This document shows, in pieces, positions 17,480-26,002 of a stretch of DNA of 64,000 nucleotides; position 1 is the first letter of the stretch, and the number at the start of each line of letters is the position of its first letter. Source of the DNA: Lewinella sp. IMCC34191 (lineage in GTDB: Bacteria > Bacteroidota > Bacteroidia > Chitinophagales > Saprospiraceae); NCBI RefSeq assembly GCF_003390935.1, contig NZ_QNQZ01000004.1, positions 124,001 through 188,000 of the forward strand, in the 5' to 3' direction. The position numbers and the translations under genes were made by a program. The notes beneath the pieces were generated by a model, which saw nothing but the letters and a program-made list of their open reading frames with translations, had not been told where the DNA came from and made no database searches.

Positions 17480-18802
17480 TTAATATTCCAGCGAAAACTG
17501 CACCTCGAACTTCAGCAGAGCGGGTACCGGTAGTCCATCTTTAGTCGCCGGCCTAAATTTGCCGATGGACCGAACCGCACGCTCCACTTCCTCATCAAGT
17601 CCATATTCGGGAATGGTGATCACCGGATCGAAATCAGGTCTTTGCGAATTTTCGGTATACCCCACGACGACAAAGCTTTCGGGGCCGGCCGCTTTGGTTC
17701 CCCCAATAATTTCCGAAGTTATATCTACAATTTCGCCCTCCGCGGAAAGACGCACTTCCGTCGCTATGGTCCCGACCTGTCCCATATTGCGCTCCACGTC
17801 CGGGTAGCGTATTTGCGCGTAAAAGCCGTGCAGGAAAGTGGGGTACTCCATATTTTCGGGGACCGGAGCGGTCTCATCATTTTGCAAATCCGGCAGGGTA
17901 AAGACGCGCGCTTCCGGCGCGGGTATCATGTCGGCCCCCAGGTCCTCGGCGGTACAGGCGACGACTAAAGAGCCTAACAGTAGAAAGAGAACGGACCAGT
18001 GGGCGGCACGCAGCCGGCGGTTGGTTTGCTGGGTTAACATGGCAATACGCTTTTTAAGGGGTGAAGAAAATAGTGCCGGCACGAGGGTCGACGACTGGGT
18101 GGCCAGCAGCAGCTGACGCCCGTAAGTTTTGGGGGGCACTTCCCGCAGCACCGCGGCATCCGCTTCGTACTCGTGGACTTCGCCGAGCAGCCGGGAATAG
18201 AGCCAGACCAGGGGGTGAAACCATAGGATTACCGTAGCGATGGTCAGCAGCAACCGCTCCCAGTGGTGGCCGGCCCGCAGGTGGGCCGCTTCGTGGAGCA
18301 GCGCGGTCCTTTCCAATTCCGGATCGATATCAGCGGGCAGGTAAATGCGCCCGAAGGCCGCATAGGGAGAGCGGACCATGACACGGCGCACGACGCGGTA
18401 CCCCCGGAATCGTTCTTCGGTTTTCGCGGCGGGGCGCAGGTGAACGGCTAATCGGTAAACGGTGAGCCCAATGCCGCCGACCAGCCCGGCCAGATATACC
18501 GTCAGGCCGAAATCGGACCAGGACAAGGCAGCACCGGCTGACGTACCGCCATTGGAGTCCACTCCACCGGCGGGTACGATATACGCCAGCACGTGGGCGG
18601 GCAACTGCGTCACCCCGGCCGAACTGCCCACCGGAAAGGACGGCAGCAGCGGTATGACCACGCCCGCCAGTACCGCCGCCAGCAGAAATCCGCGCCGGGT
18701 GCGCCAGTCGGTGGTACGACGGAAAACAAAGAGGTAGAATACGAGCAGCGCGGCCCAGACCAGGGTGGCTTCGAGGAGGTACTGAAGGATATTAAAGGTC
18801 AT
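17480..18802 (-). CDS. M56 family metallopeptidase (BlaR1/MecR1-like), second of pair
   Basis: The 440-aa protein has three to four N-terminal membrane helices, a cytoplasm-facing zinc protease with HEAAH (LLHEAAHLRAGHHWERL) and a further helix near residue 270. The C-terminus is not a penicillin-binding sensor but a TonB-C-like domain (FLHGFYAQIRYPDVE, IATEVRLSAEGEI, VERAVRSIGKFRPA). M56 proteases cut BlaI-type repressors after a signal. It follows its paralogue with 1 bp between stop and start, so they are one transcript. Confidence 0.88.
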   Translation of the reverse strand: MTFNILQYLLEATLVWAALLVFYLFVFRRTTDWRTRRGFLLAAVLAGVVIPLLPSFPVGSSAGVTQLPAHVLAYIVPAGGVDSNGGTSAGAALSWSDFGLTVYLAGLVGGIGLTVYRLAVHLRPAAKTEERFRGYRVVRRVMVRSPYAAFGRIYLPADIDPELERTALLHEAAHLRAGHHWERLLLTIATVILWFHPLVWLYSRLLGEVHEYEADAAVLREVPPKTYGRQLLLATQSSTLVPALFSSPLKKRIAMLTQQTNRRLRAAHWSVLFLLLGSLVVACTAEDLGADMIPAPEARVFTLPDLQNDETAPVPENMEYPTFLHGFYAQIRYPDVERNMGQVGTIATEVRLSAEGEIVDITSEIIGGTKAAGPESFVVVGYTENSQRPDFDPVITIPEYGLDEEVERAVRSIGKFRPATKDGLPVPALLKFEVQFSLEY

Positions 18803-18803
18803 G

Positions 18804-20090
18804 CTAGGCGCCTTTCTGGGGGAAAAAGAAGACGTCGAAACTTAGCTCGGACGCGACCGGCTTACCGTCCTGTTCGGCAATCGGAAAGTTGCTCACCTCC
18901 TGTATGGCCTGCTCGACCGCGCGCCTGAAGTGCTTCGGCGCATTGTGTACCCGAATGAGCAAATCCTTGACCGGTGCTTGATCGCCCACGACCGTCAGGG
19001 TAGGAAACTCCGGCCGTTGCTGATCCAAGTCTACCTGGTTCAGGGTGATACGGGAGACCTTCCCATTAGCTAGAATCCGGATGTCGACGGTAATGCGGGC
19101 CATTTCGTCATACACCGCATCCTGAAAGGCTTCTTCCGGATAGTAGACCGCCGCGAGGAACTGGTCCTGCCAAGTAGAATCGCTGCTGGCCATTGCGGGG
19201 ACCGTTTCCTTCGACGTGCCTCCCTCCGAAATTACACGGCTAATGCTGCAAGTCAACACCAGGGCCATTCCTAGTAAAGCAAGCAGGGTGAGATGCTTTC
19301 CGCCGAGTGACGCGGCGGGTAATCTGGATTGTAACATGGCAATTCTATTTTGGAGGGGAGAAGTGAAAAGTCCGGGTCCGAAGGGGCTCTGCATCGTGGC
19401 CCGCAGTAATAGCTTTCCGTAGTCGGCAGTCGGGAGCTTTTCGGTGACCTCCGCGTCGGCCTCGTATTCATGGACGACGCTCAGCCGTCTGGCGTAGATC
19501 CACGGCAGTGGATGAAACCAAAGTGCGGCTACCGTCAGCTGGGCCAGTAGCTTTTCGGCGAAGTGTCCGTGCCGCAGGTGGGCGGCTTCGTGCAGCAGTG
19601 CGGCGTATTCCAGCTCCGGCGCCAGGCCTTCAGGCAGATAGATGCGCCCGAATGCGGCGTAGGGACTGGGTATCTGCGGGGAATGGACTACGGGATAGCC
19701 CGCGTACTTCGTGTCCGTATCCTCCCCCGTGCGAAAGTGGCGGCAGGTCCGGTAGGCTAGTAGCGCTAGGGCCGTCAGCGTGCCGGCCGACCAAACAATC
19801 AGCAGTAGTTCGGTCCAGGACACGGCTGCAGGCGTGGCGGGCTCCGGGCCGGAAAACTGCGAAGCGACGTAAGCCACGGCGCTCTCGGTAAGGCCTTCCA
19901 AAGGGACCTTCAGTTCCGTCTGCACCTTTGGGAGGAGGGGCAGGCAGGCCCCGGCCGCCAGGAAGGAGAGGAGTAAGTGGCGGTGGAGTCGCCAGTTGCC
20001 GTTCTTGCGCAAAGCCAGCCAGTAAAACACCAGCAGTACGGACCATACGAGGGTGGCCTCCAGTAGCAGTCGGGTAAGGTCGGTGCTCAT
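18804..20090 (-). CDS. M56 family metallopeptidase (BlaR1/MecR1-like), first of pair
   Basis: The 428-aa paralogue of the next gene shares the layout: membrane helices (LLLEATLVWSVLLVFYWLALRK), zinc site HEAAH (LLHEAAHLRHGHFAEKLL), a helix near 265 and an extracytoplasmic TonB-C-like tail (FLAAVYYPEEAFQDAVYDEMARITVDIRI). Its start overlaps the 3' end of the BlaI-like gene by 4 bp. The protease probably inactivates that repressor. The duplication of the sensor suggests two signals or a heteromeric sensor; this is inference. Confidence 0.88.
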   Translation of the reverse strand: MSTDLTRLLLEATLVWSVLLVFYWLALRKNGNWRLHRHLLLSFLAAGACLPLLPKVQTELKVPLEGLTESAVAYVASQFSGPEPATPAAVSWTELLLIVWSAGTLTALALLAYRTCRHFRTGEDTDTKYAGYPVVHSPQIPSPYAAFGRIYLPEGLAPELEYAALLHEAAHLRHGHFAEKLLAQLTVAALWFHPLPWIYARRLSVVHEYEADAEVTEKLPTADYGKLLLRATMQSPFGPGLFTSPLQNRIAMLQSRLPAASLGGKHLTLLALLGMALVLTCSISRVISEGGTSKETVPAMASSDSTWQDQFLAAVYYPEEAFQDAVYDEMARITVDIRILANGKVSRITLNQVDLDQQRPEFPTLTVVGDQAPVKDLLIRVHNAPKHFRRAVEQAIQEVSNFPIAEQDGKPVASELSFDVFFFPQKGA

Positions 20091-20452
20091 TCTTCCTCCA
20101 ATTGACGGACCAGGGCGTTGAGCTCGTCCAGGCTAAGGTTCTCGTCCTTGACCAGGTAGCTCACCGCCGCCGAGCCGGAGCCGCCGAAGAAGCTCTTGAC
20201 CAGGCGACCCAGTCGCTGGCGTCCATATTCCTCGCGGCTGATCTTCGGCGTGTAAACAAAGGTGCGGCCGTACTCCCGGTGGCTGACGAAGCCCCGCTCG
20301 TCCAATGCCAGGATAAGGGTGGATACGGTACTGTGGGCGGGAAGCTTCCCGCTTTGCTCCAGAATGCTCTGCCGCAGATCGCCGACGGTGCATTCGCCCA
20401 GCTGCCAGACATGGTGCATCAAATCCTCCTGAGCGCGAGTCAGTTTTTGCAT
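20087..20452 (-). CDS. BlaI/MecI/CopY family transcriptional repressor
   Basis: The 121-aa protein is a winged-helix repressor: LTRAQEDLMHHVWQLGECTVGDLRQ (helices 1-2), LPAHSTVSTLILALDERGFVSHREYGRTFVYTP (recognition helix and wing), then a dimerisation part with LVKSFFGGSGSAAVSYLVKDENLSLDEL. Family members bind inverted repeats as dimers and are destroyed by M56 proteases. It leads a cluster with two M56 genes. Nested inverted repeats just upstream at 20463-20492 are a good candidate operator, predicting autorepression. Confidence 0.92.
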   Translation of the reverse strand: MQKLTRAQEDLMHHVWQLGECTVGDLRQSILEQSGKLPAHSTVSTLILALDERGFVSHREYGRTFVYTPKISREEYGRQRLGRLVKSFFGGSGSAAVSYLVKDENLSLDELNALVRQLEEE

Positions 20453-20462
20453 GATTAGTTAT

Positions 20463-20492
20463 TTAACGTAAGTATACGTTACGTATCGTTAA
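20463..20492. promoter_or_regulatory. candidate BlaI-type operator
   Basis: Inner arms AACGTA/TACGTT (20465-20480) sit within outer arms TTAACG/CGTTAA (20463-20468 and 20487-20492). The site starts 11 bp upstream of the repressor ATG, where a promoter must lie. Dyad symmetry and position support an operator; binding is inferred. Confidence 0.55.
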
Positions 20493-20666
20493 GATGCAAT
20501 ACCCGCTGGTGAGAAAAGCAGTCGGACGGGTAGTGGCCCGACGGGTGACGGTTGCACCGCTACCCGTCGGAGGAGCGCGCATCCCGCGGGCGGTCGGCCA
20601 AAAGACCGGGCGAATGCATCCTTTCCTTACCGTATTTGTTACTTTCCCCGACACAAACACCGAATC

Positions 20667-20987
20667 ATGGCCTTTCTCCGCCTCTTCAAGCCACCCCGCA
20701 ATCAGCAGTTCTCCTATAAGCCCCGCTACTGGGATCCTAAGAAGGAGGAAGCCGAAGAACGCCGGCAGCGGATCGAAATGCTGCAACAGGGGGGTGTGGA
20801 TGGCATGAAGGAAAGGCTGCGGGGCGGTTTCCGGAAAGGCGCCGGGGGCGAGGCCGCCGGACGCTACCGCAACGAGCGCGTGCGCCGTTCCAATTACAGC
20901 TTGGTGATCATACTCGTTACCCTGGTCGTATTAAGTTACGTCGTATACGTCCTTTATTTCCCGGAACTAGAGCAACTCCTCGGTTAA
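20667..20987 (+). CDS. small membrane-anchored protein of unknown function
   Basis: The 106-aa protein has a basic, Arg/Lys/Glu-rich N-terminal 75 residues (YKPRYWDPKKEEAEERRQR) and one C-terminal membrane helix (about 77-98, YSLVIILVTLVVLSYVVYVLYF). It is a tail-anchored-like protein seen next to mutL in Bacteroidota, as far as I recall. It precedes mutL by 37 bp and may be co-transcribed. No function can be assigned. Confidence 0.7.
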   Translation: MAFLRLFKPPRNQQFSYKPRYWDPKKEEAEERRQRIEMLQQGGVDGMKERLRGGFRKGAGGEAAGRYRNERVRRSNYSLVIILVTLVVLSYVVYVLYFPELEQLLG

Positions 20988-21024
20988 TAGTTAGTACTTT
21001 GGCCATTGAAACCTGCCCTAGTTT

Positions 21025-22875
21025 ATGTCGGACAATCTCGTCCAACTTCTTCCTGATGCCATAGCCAACCAGATTGCCGCCGGAGAGGTCATCCAGCGAC
21101 CCGCCAGCGTGGTTAAGGAACTGGTTGAGAATGCCGTGGATGCCGGGGCCGACGAGATCAACCTCATTATAAAGGACGCGGGTAAGAACCTGATCCAGGT
21201 GATCGATAACGGCTGTGGTATGTCCGAGACGGACGCGCGCATGTCGTTGGAGCGCCACGCCACCAGTAAGCTTCGCACGGCCGCCGACCTTTTTTCACTC
21301 CATACGATGGGCTTCCGCGGCGAGGCATTAGCCAGTATCGTAGCGATCGCGCAGGTGGAAATGAAGACCCGGCGCGCTACCGACGACCTGGGCACCCGCA
21401 TCGCTGTCGAGGGTAGCGAGGTACAGGCCCAGGAACCGGTCGCCGCTCCACCGGGTACGAGTATCGCGGTACGCAACCTCTTTTACAATGTCCCCGCCCG
21501 CCGGAACTTTCTGAAAAGCGACTCCGTCGAGCTGCGCCACATCCGGGAAGAGTATATCCGCATTGCGCTGGCCCACCCCAGTGTGCGTTTCGACCTGCAC
21601 GTTAACGACAAGCTGGACCTATCCCTCGTCTCCGGCAATCTCCGGCAACGGGTCATCGCCATTTTCGGCAAGAAATACCGCGACCTGCTGGTTCCCATCG
21701 AAGAGGCCACCGACGTGCTCAGCATTGGCGGTTACGTAGGCAAACCGGAGGCCGCGCGCAAGAGCAAGGTCGGCCAGTTCTTCTTCATCAATGACCGCTA
21801 CATCCGCAGCAGCTACCTGCACCACGCGGTGACTATGGCCTACGATGAGCTGCTCAGCAAGGAAAGCTATCCGTTCTACGTCATCTTCCTGGAGATCGAC
21901 CCCGCGCGTATCGACGTAAATGTGCATCCCACCAAGCAGGAGATCAAATTTGAGGACGAACGGCTGATCTATAACTACCTCAAAGCTACCATCCGCCATG
22001 GCCTCGGCCGGGCCAGCATCATGCCGACCATCGACTTCGAATCGGACAACCCCTTCTCGCCCTCCCGGACCAGTTATTCGCCCACTATGTCCCAGTCCGA
22101 CTCCGAGCAGCCTCTGCCCAGCAAGATGAACCGGGAAACGCCGCGCTCGGGCTCCCCTACTCCACCCAGCGAAGCGAAGCGTCACGCCAACAACCTTCGG
22201 CAGTGGGAACAACTCTACGAAAACCTGGAGGTGGAGGTCGATACGGATACCGGAGAGGTACTACAGAGTCGCCTCGGACAGGAGGAGGATACCGATGCCC
22301 CCTCCCCCCACGGCAGAGCTCCGTTCCAGTTGCACCACCGCTACATCGTAAGCGCCATCAAAAGTGGCTGGCTGTTGATCGATCAACAGGCGGCCCACGA
22401 ACGCATTCTCTACGAGGGCTTCCTGCAAACGCTCCGCGACAAACCCGCCACCTCTCAGACCTCGCTTTTCCCCCAGACACTGGATCTGGCGCACGCGGAC
22501 GCCGATCTGATGCAGTCCCTCCTGCCGCAGCTAAATCAACTGGGCTTCGACCTGGAAGCTTTCGGTGGTGGCAGCTTTATCGTCCGCGGCATCCCCGCCG
22601 AGCTGGCCGGGCGGAACAACGAGCTGGACCTGCTCGAGCGCCTCCTGCAGCAGTATAAAACAAATGTCGACCTGAGCAGTGACGGCCACGACCGGCTGGC
22701 CCGCACCCTGGCCCGAGCCGCCGCCATCAAACGGGGTACGGGGCTGGAAGAAACGGAGATGCGATCGCTGATCGACCGGCTGTTTGCCTGCGAACAGCCG
22801 CGCGTGGCTCCCAACGGTAAAAAGTGTTTCATCAAGTACACCCTGGACGAGGTGGAAAGAATGTTTGCGGGATGA
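21025..22875 (+). CDS. mutL: DNA mismatch repair protein MutL
   Basis: The 616-aa protein links MutS mismatch recognition to strand incision. The GHKL ATPase is clear: IAAGEVIQRPASVVKELVENAVDAGA (motif I), DNGCGM (II), TMGFRGEALASI (III). A variable linker (about 350-430) leads to the dimerisation domain. The metal-binding endonuclease motif DQHAxxExxxxE appears as DQQAAHERILYE, with Gln for His, and the distal motif reads APNGKKCF instead of the usual PHGRP. These changes seem usual for this phylum, so loss of nicking activity should not be assumed. Confidence 0.96.
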   Translation: MSDNLVQLLPDAIANQIAAGEVIQRPASVVKELVENAVDAGADEINLIIKDAGKNLIQVIDNGCGMSETDARMSLERHATSKLRTAADLFSLHTMGFRGEALASIVAIAQVEMKTRRATDDLGTRIAVEGSEVQAQEPVAAPPGTSIAVRNLFYNVPARRNFLKSDSVELRHIREEYIRIALAHPSVRFDLHVNDKLDLSLVSGNLRQRVIAIFGKKYRDLLVPIEEATDVLSIGGYVGKPEAARKSKVGQFFFINDRYIRSSYLHHAVTMAYDELLSKESYPFYVIFLEIDPARIDVNVHPTKQEIKFEDERLIYNYLKATIRHGLGRASIMPTIDFESDNPFSPSRTSYSPTMSQSDSEQPLPSKMNRETPRSGSPTPPSEAKRHANNLRQWEQLYENLEVEVDTDTGEVLQSRLGQEEDTDAPSPHGRAPFQLHHRYIVSAIKSGWLLIDQQAAHERILYEGFLQTLRDKPATSQTSLFPQTLDLAHADADLMQSLLPQLNQLGFDLEAFGGGSFIVRGIPAELAGRNNELDLLERLLQQYKTNVDLSSDGHDRLARTLARAAAIKRGTGLEETEMRSLIDRLFACEQPRVAPNGKKCFIKYTLDEVERMFAG

Positions 22876-22937
22876 GCAAGCAGGCGAGCGGGAACCCTGG
22901 GGGCCTCCCAAGCATTAGTTAACAAATCTTCCTGCGC

Positions 22938-23804
22938 ATGCCGCCGATGACTCCTTTGGTGAAGAACCTCCTCATTATAAACGTGGTGGTTTTCGCCTTG
23001 CTGAACCTGCTGCCCTACCTGGGCATACCCACGGCGGGGATGTCGTCGTACCTGGCCCTTCATTATCCGACGAGCGAGGCCTTCCACCCCATCCAGTTGG
23101 TTTCCCACTTCTTCGTTCACGGCGGGCTCACCCATATTTTCTTCAATATGTTCGGACTGGTCATGTTCGGACCGCTGCTGGAGCGGCGCTACGGTGGCCA
23201 ACGCTTCCTCATTCTCTACCTCGTTGCGGCCGCGGGCGCCGTGGCGCTGCACTTCGGTTGGACCTGGTACGAAATCCATTCCATGGAGGCCATCGTGGAT
23301 AATTTCCGGAGCAACCCTACCCTGTCTGCATTCAACGATTTCTTCTCATCCGTGGATACCAAAAGTCTGACTATGGATGACGGCACCCCCGTCAGCCAAG
23401 TCGTCGGGGATATCAAAACCGAACTGACGCTGAACAGCGACGATCCGGACCGTGTTCGCCAGGATGCCGTGATCATGATGCAGGAGTACATCGAATTCAA
23501 GACTAATGTCCCGATGGTCGGTGCTTCGGGAGCCCTGTACGGTGTGGTGGCCGCCTTCGCGATCCTTTACCCCAGTTTTCCGCTGATGCTGATCTTCCTG
23601 CCGATTCCTATTCGCGCGAAGTTCTTCGTCCCCATTCTGCTGGCAGTCGACCTTTTCCTGGGCGTCATGCAATTCAGTTGGGATCCGATCGCTCACTTCG
23701 CTCACCTGGGCGGCGCCCTGGCGGGTGGGTTGTTGGCTTTCATCTGGTACAAAACCGATCCGCCCGCCGGAGCACAGCGGTGGGACCGGGGCGTACCGCG
23801 CTAA
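22938..23804 (+). CDS. rhomboid intramembrane serine protease (first)
   Basis: The 288-aa membrane protein has six helices. The catalytic Ser is in GASGALYG (about residue 196) and the catalytic His in HLGGALAG (about 256); HGGLTHIFFNMFGL is the conserved loop and second helix. An insertion of about 75 residues (about 115-190) between the helices is polar and helical. It cleaves within membrane segments; the substrate is unknown. It follows mutL by 62 bp. Confidence 0.92.
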   Translation: MPPMTPLVKNLLIINVVVFALLNLLPYLGIPTAGMSSYLALHYPTSEAFHPIQLVSHFFVHGGLTHIFFNMFGLVMFGPLLERRYGGQRFLILYLVAAAGAVALHFGWTWYEIHSMEAIVDNFRSNPTLSAFNDFFSSVDTKSLTMDDGTPVSQVVGDIKTELTLNSDDPDRVRQDAVIMMQEYIEFKTNVPMVGASGALYGVVAAFAILYPSFPLMLIFLPIPIRAKFFVPILLAVDLFLGVMQFSWDPIAHFAHLGGALAGGLLAFIWYKTDPPAGAQRWDRGVPR

Positions 23805-23900
23805 AGGTTGGTGCTAATTATGTAGTTTACCGGCCATAATTGCCGACCGGGTAAATCTTTTCCCCGTGTAAACGTTTGTAAAGGCACACCTTCGCCAATT

Positions 23901-24905
23901 ATGCTACAATCCATCTGGGACGATATTCGCCGGGAGTTCGATTATGGCAACATGATCAACCGCATTATCATCGTGAATGTCGCGGTTTACCTGGTCATCA
24001 ACCTGGCCTGGGTGTTCTTACGGGTTTTCGAAGGCTGGGAAACGCCGAACCTGTACTATGACATCCGCGATTTCCTGGCAATCTCCAGCTCGGGCTGGCA
24101 TATGCTCACCCATCCGTGGTCGATTATTACCCATATGTTCCTCCACGAGGGCTTCTGGCATATCCTCTGGAATATGCTGTTCCTGTTCTGGTTCGGACGC
24201 ATCTTCGGTGACCTGCTGGGCGACCGTCGGGTGCTCCCGCTGTACATACTCGGTGGGCTGGGAGGTGCTCTTTTCTTCTTCATCGGTGCCGCCCTGCCTA
24301 ATTTTCCCGGTGGGGGTGGCGTTGCCTTCGGAGCCAGTGCCGCCGTCATGAGCATCGTAGTTGCCGCTGCGGTCTTCGCCCCGGACTATAGCGTCCGGCT
24401 GTTGTTGCTGGGTAACGTCAAACTGAAGTACATCGCCGCCTTCATCGTGATCATGAATATCATTGGGATCGGCGGCGATATGAATACGGGAGGGGCCTTC
24501 GGGCACCTCGGCGGCATCTTTGTCGGCTTTCTCTTTTCCTGGTACCTGCGACGGGGTACGGATTTAACCGCACCGGTGGCTACGGCCATTGAACGAATCA
24601 ACGGATTTTATCACAGCATCCTCCGTCCGAGTAAGGACCACCGTAGTCGCGGACCCCGGGCGGCCTTTCGGGGTGGTCGATCGGTCAAGGAGACCGCGGC
24701 GAAGGAACGGCCTAGTTTCATGCGGCGCGCGGGCGGAAGTTCCCGGTCGAAACCATCATCCGGAGGAAGTGGTGCGTCAGATGAAAGCACACTAAGCCAT
24801 CAGGAACAACTCGATGCCATTCTCGACAAGATCAAGGAGGACGGATACAACAGCCTGACCAAGGACGAGAAGGAATTTTTATTCCGAGCGAGCAATCGAA
24901 ATTAA
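23901..24905 (+). CDS. rhomboid family intramembrane serine protease (second), with soluble tail
   Basis: The 334-aa protein shares the rhomboid core: MFLHEGFWHILWNMLFLFWFG, GASAAVMSIV with the Ser near 146, and GHLGGIFVGFLF with the His near 203. The motif is GASA instead of GxSG, so the oxyanion glycine neighbour differs. From about residue 245 a basic, Ser/Gly-rich cytoplasmic tail ends in a helical segment DAILDKIKEDGYNSLTKDEKEFLFRAS, which is typical of Bacteroidota rhomboids. The next gene begins 7 bp later. Confidence 0.9.
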   Translation: MLQSIWDDIRREFDYGNMINRIIIVNVAVYLVINLAWVFLRVFEGWETPNLYYDIRDFLAISSSGWHMLTHPWSIITHMFLHEGFWHILWNMLFLFWFGRIFGDLLGDRRVLPLYILGGLGGALFFFIGAALPNFPGGGGVAFGASAAVMSIVVAAAVFAPDYSVRLLLLGNVKLKYIAAFIVIMNIIGIGGDMNTGGAFGHLGGIFVGFLFSWYLRRGTDLTAPVATAIERINGFYHSILRPSKDHRSRGPRAAFRGGRSVKETAAKERPSFMRRAGGSSRSKPSSGGSGASDESTLSHQEQLDAILDKIKEDGYNSLTKDEKEFLFRASNRN

Positions 24906-24911
24906 TTACCG

Positions 24912-25946
24912 GTGCGTACCCTCTTTTCGCTTGTAGGAAATCTTATTGCCCTAACCGCCGGTTTCGGGCTGTTGGCGCGGTACGTATCCCCGGAGATCTT
25001 TTGGCCTCCCGCAATCATCGCGCTCTTACTTCCGGGCTTACTGCTAATTACTATTGTCTTCATTCTCATTCAGGTTTCCCGAAAGCAGTGGCGATCCATC
25101 ATCCTTCCGGTCCTGGTAATTGTCTTTGCTAGCCCCATCCTGGATCGTCTTTTCGCCTGGCCGTCCTCATCCACTAAGGTTACCGACGAAACGGCAACGC
25201 TCACCCTGGTGACCGGAAACCAACGCATGTTTCGCCGCTCCGATCGCTCCGATGCCGGACTGGAGGTCGCCCGCGATTTTTTCGGCCAGCTAGGTGCCGA
25301 GGTCCTCTTACTACAGGAGGTATGGCCTACTTACCGGAAGGTTACTTATATCGATCAGATCAAGGCAGGTAGTAAACTGCGGGAACGTCACCAGCAGGAA
25401 AAAACGATGGTGGCAACCTATGCGAACGACATCGTTGGCCGGACCGAATACTTCGAAAGTTCCTACCACGGTGTCTTACTGACCGATGTACGCAGCGAGA
25501 TAGGGACCGTTCGGGTCATCAATACGCACCTGCAATCCAATAAGATTAGTGGGATGGCGGAGGGTATCAGCGATAAGGAATCCGTTTCCGACAAAGTCAC
25601 CACCTTCGGGCAGATGCTGGCCGGGTACGGACGAACCACCCGACAACGGGCCGCGCAGGCGCAACTCATCCGCAGGCTAGTGGAAGAAAGCCCGTATCCG
25701 GTTATTCTTGGTGGTGACTTCAACGATGTGCCGTCTTCCTATACCTACAATACGGTACTTTCGCCCCGTCTACGGGATGCCTGGGCGGAGGCAGGTACCG
25801 GCTTGGGAACAACCTTTACCGGTCCGCTGCCGGGGCTACGTATCGACTACTTCATGGTCGATACCGCACTCACGGTAGTCGATGTGGAGCGGGTTAATTC
25901 CCCCTGGTCGGATCACCGCCTACTCAAACTGGTGGTGACCAAGTAA
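24912..25946 (+). CDS. membrane-anchored endonuclease/exonuclease/phosphatase family protein
   Basis: The 344-aa protein starts at GTG 24912. Three N-terminal membrane helices (to about residue 80) are followed by an EEP hydrolase domain: EVLLLQEVW (metal-binding Glu), INTHLQSNKISG, ILGGDFNDVPSSYTY and WSDHRLLKL at the end (catalytic His). Enzymes of this fold cleave phosphodiester or phosphate ester bonds. The domain is probably periplasmic. It ends the mutL-rhomboid-rhomboid-EEP string, a conserved Bacteroidota arrangement. Confidence 0.88.
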   Translation: MRTLFSLVGNLIALTAGFGLLARYVSPEIFWPPAIIALLLPGLLLITIVFILIQVSRKQWRSIILPVLVIVFASPILDRLFAWPSSSTKVTDETATLTLVTGNQRMFRRSDRSDAGLEVARDFFGQLGAEVLLLQEVWPTYRKVTYIDQIKAGSKLRERHQQEKTMVATYANDIVGRTEYFESSYHGVLLTDVRSEIGTVRVINTHLQSNKISGMAEGISDKESVSDKVTTFGQMLAGYGRTTRQRAAQAQLIRRLVEESPYPVILGGDFNDVPSSYTYNTVLSPRLRDAWAEAGTGLGTTFTGPLPGLRIDYFMVDTALTVVDVERVNSPWSDHRLLKLVVTK

Positions 25947-25962
25947 GCGGGAGGACATACCC

Positions 25963-25992
25963 AACCAGTCAGACACGCTGGTCCTTTTCTTT
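25963..25992 (+). terminator. weak terminator between EEP hydrolase and lpd
   Basis: ACCAG (25964-25968) pairs with CTGGT (25978-25982) and is followed by a pyrimidine-rich run CCTTTTCTTTTCT. The stem is short, so the call is tentative. Confidence 0.4.
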
Positions 25993-26002
25993 TCTCGACT
26001 GA

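Noticed and set aside
22203..22875. MutL without nicking function
   Set aside because: DQQA instead of DQHA and the altered distal motif appear to be usual in this phylum, so inactivity does not follow.
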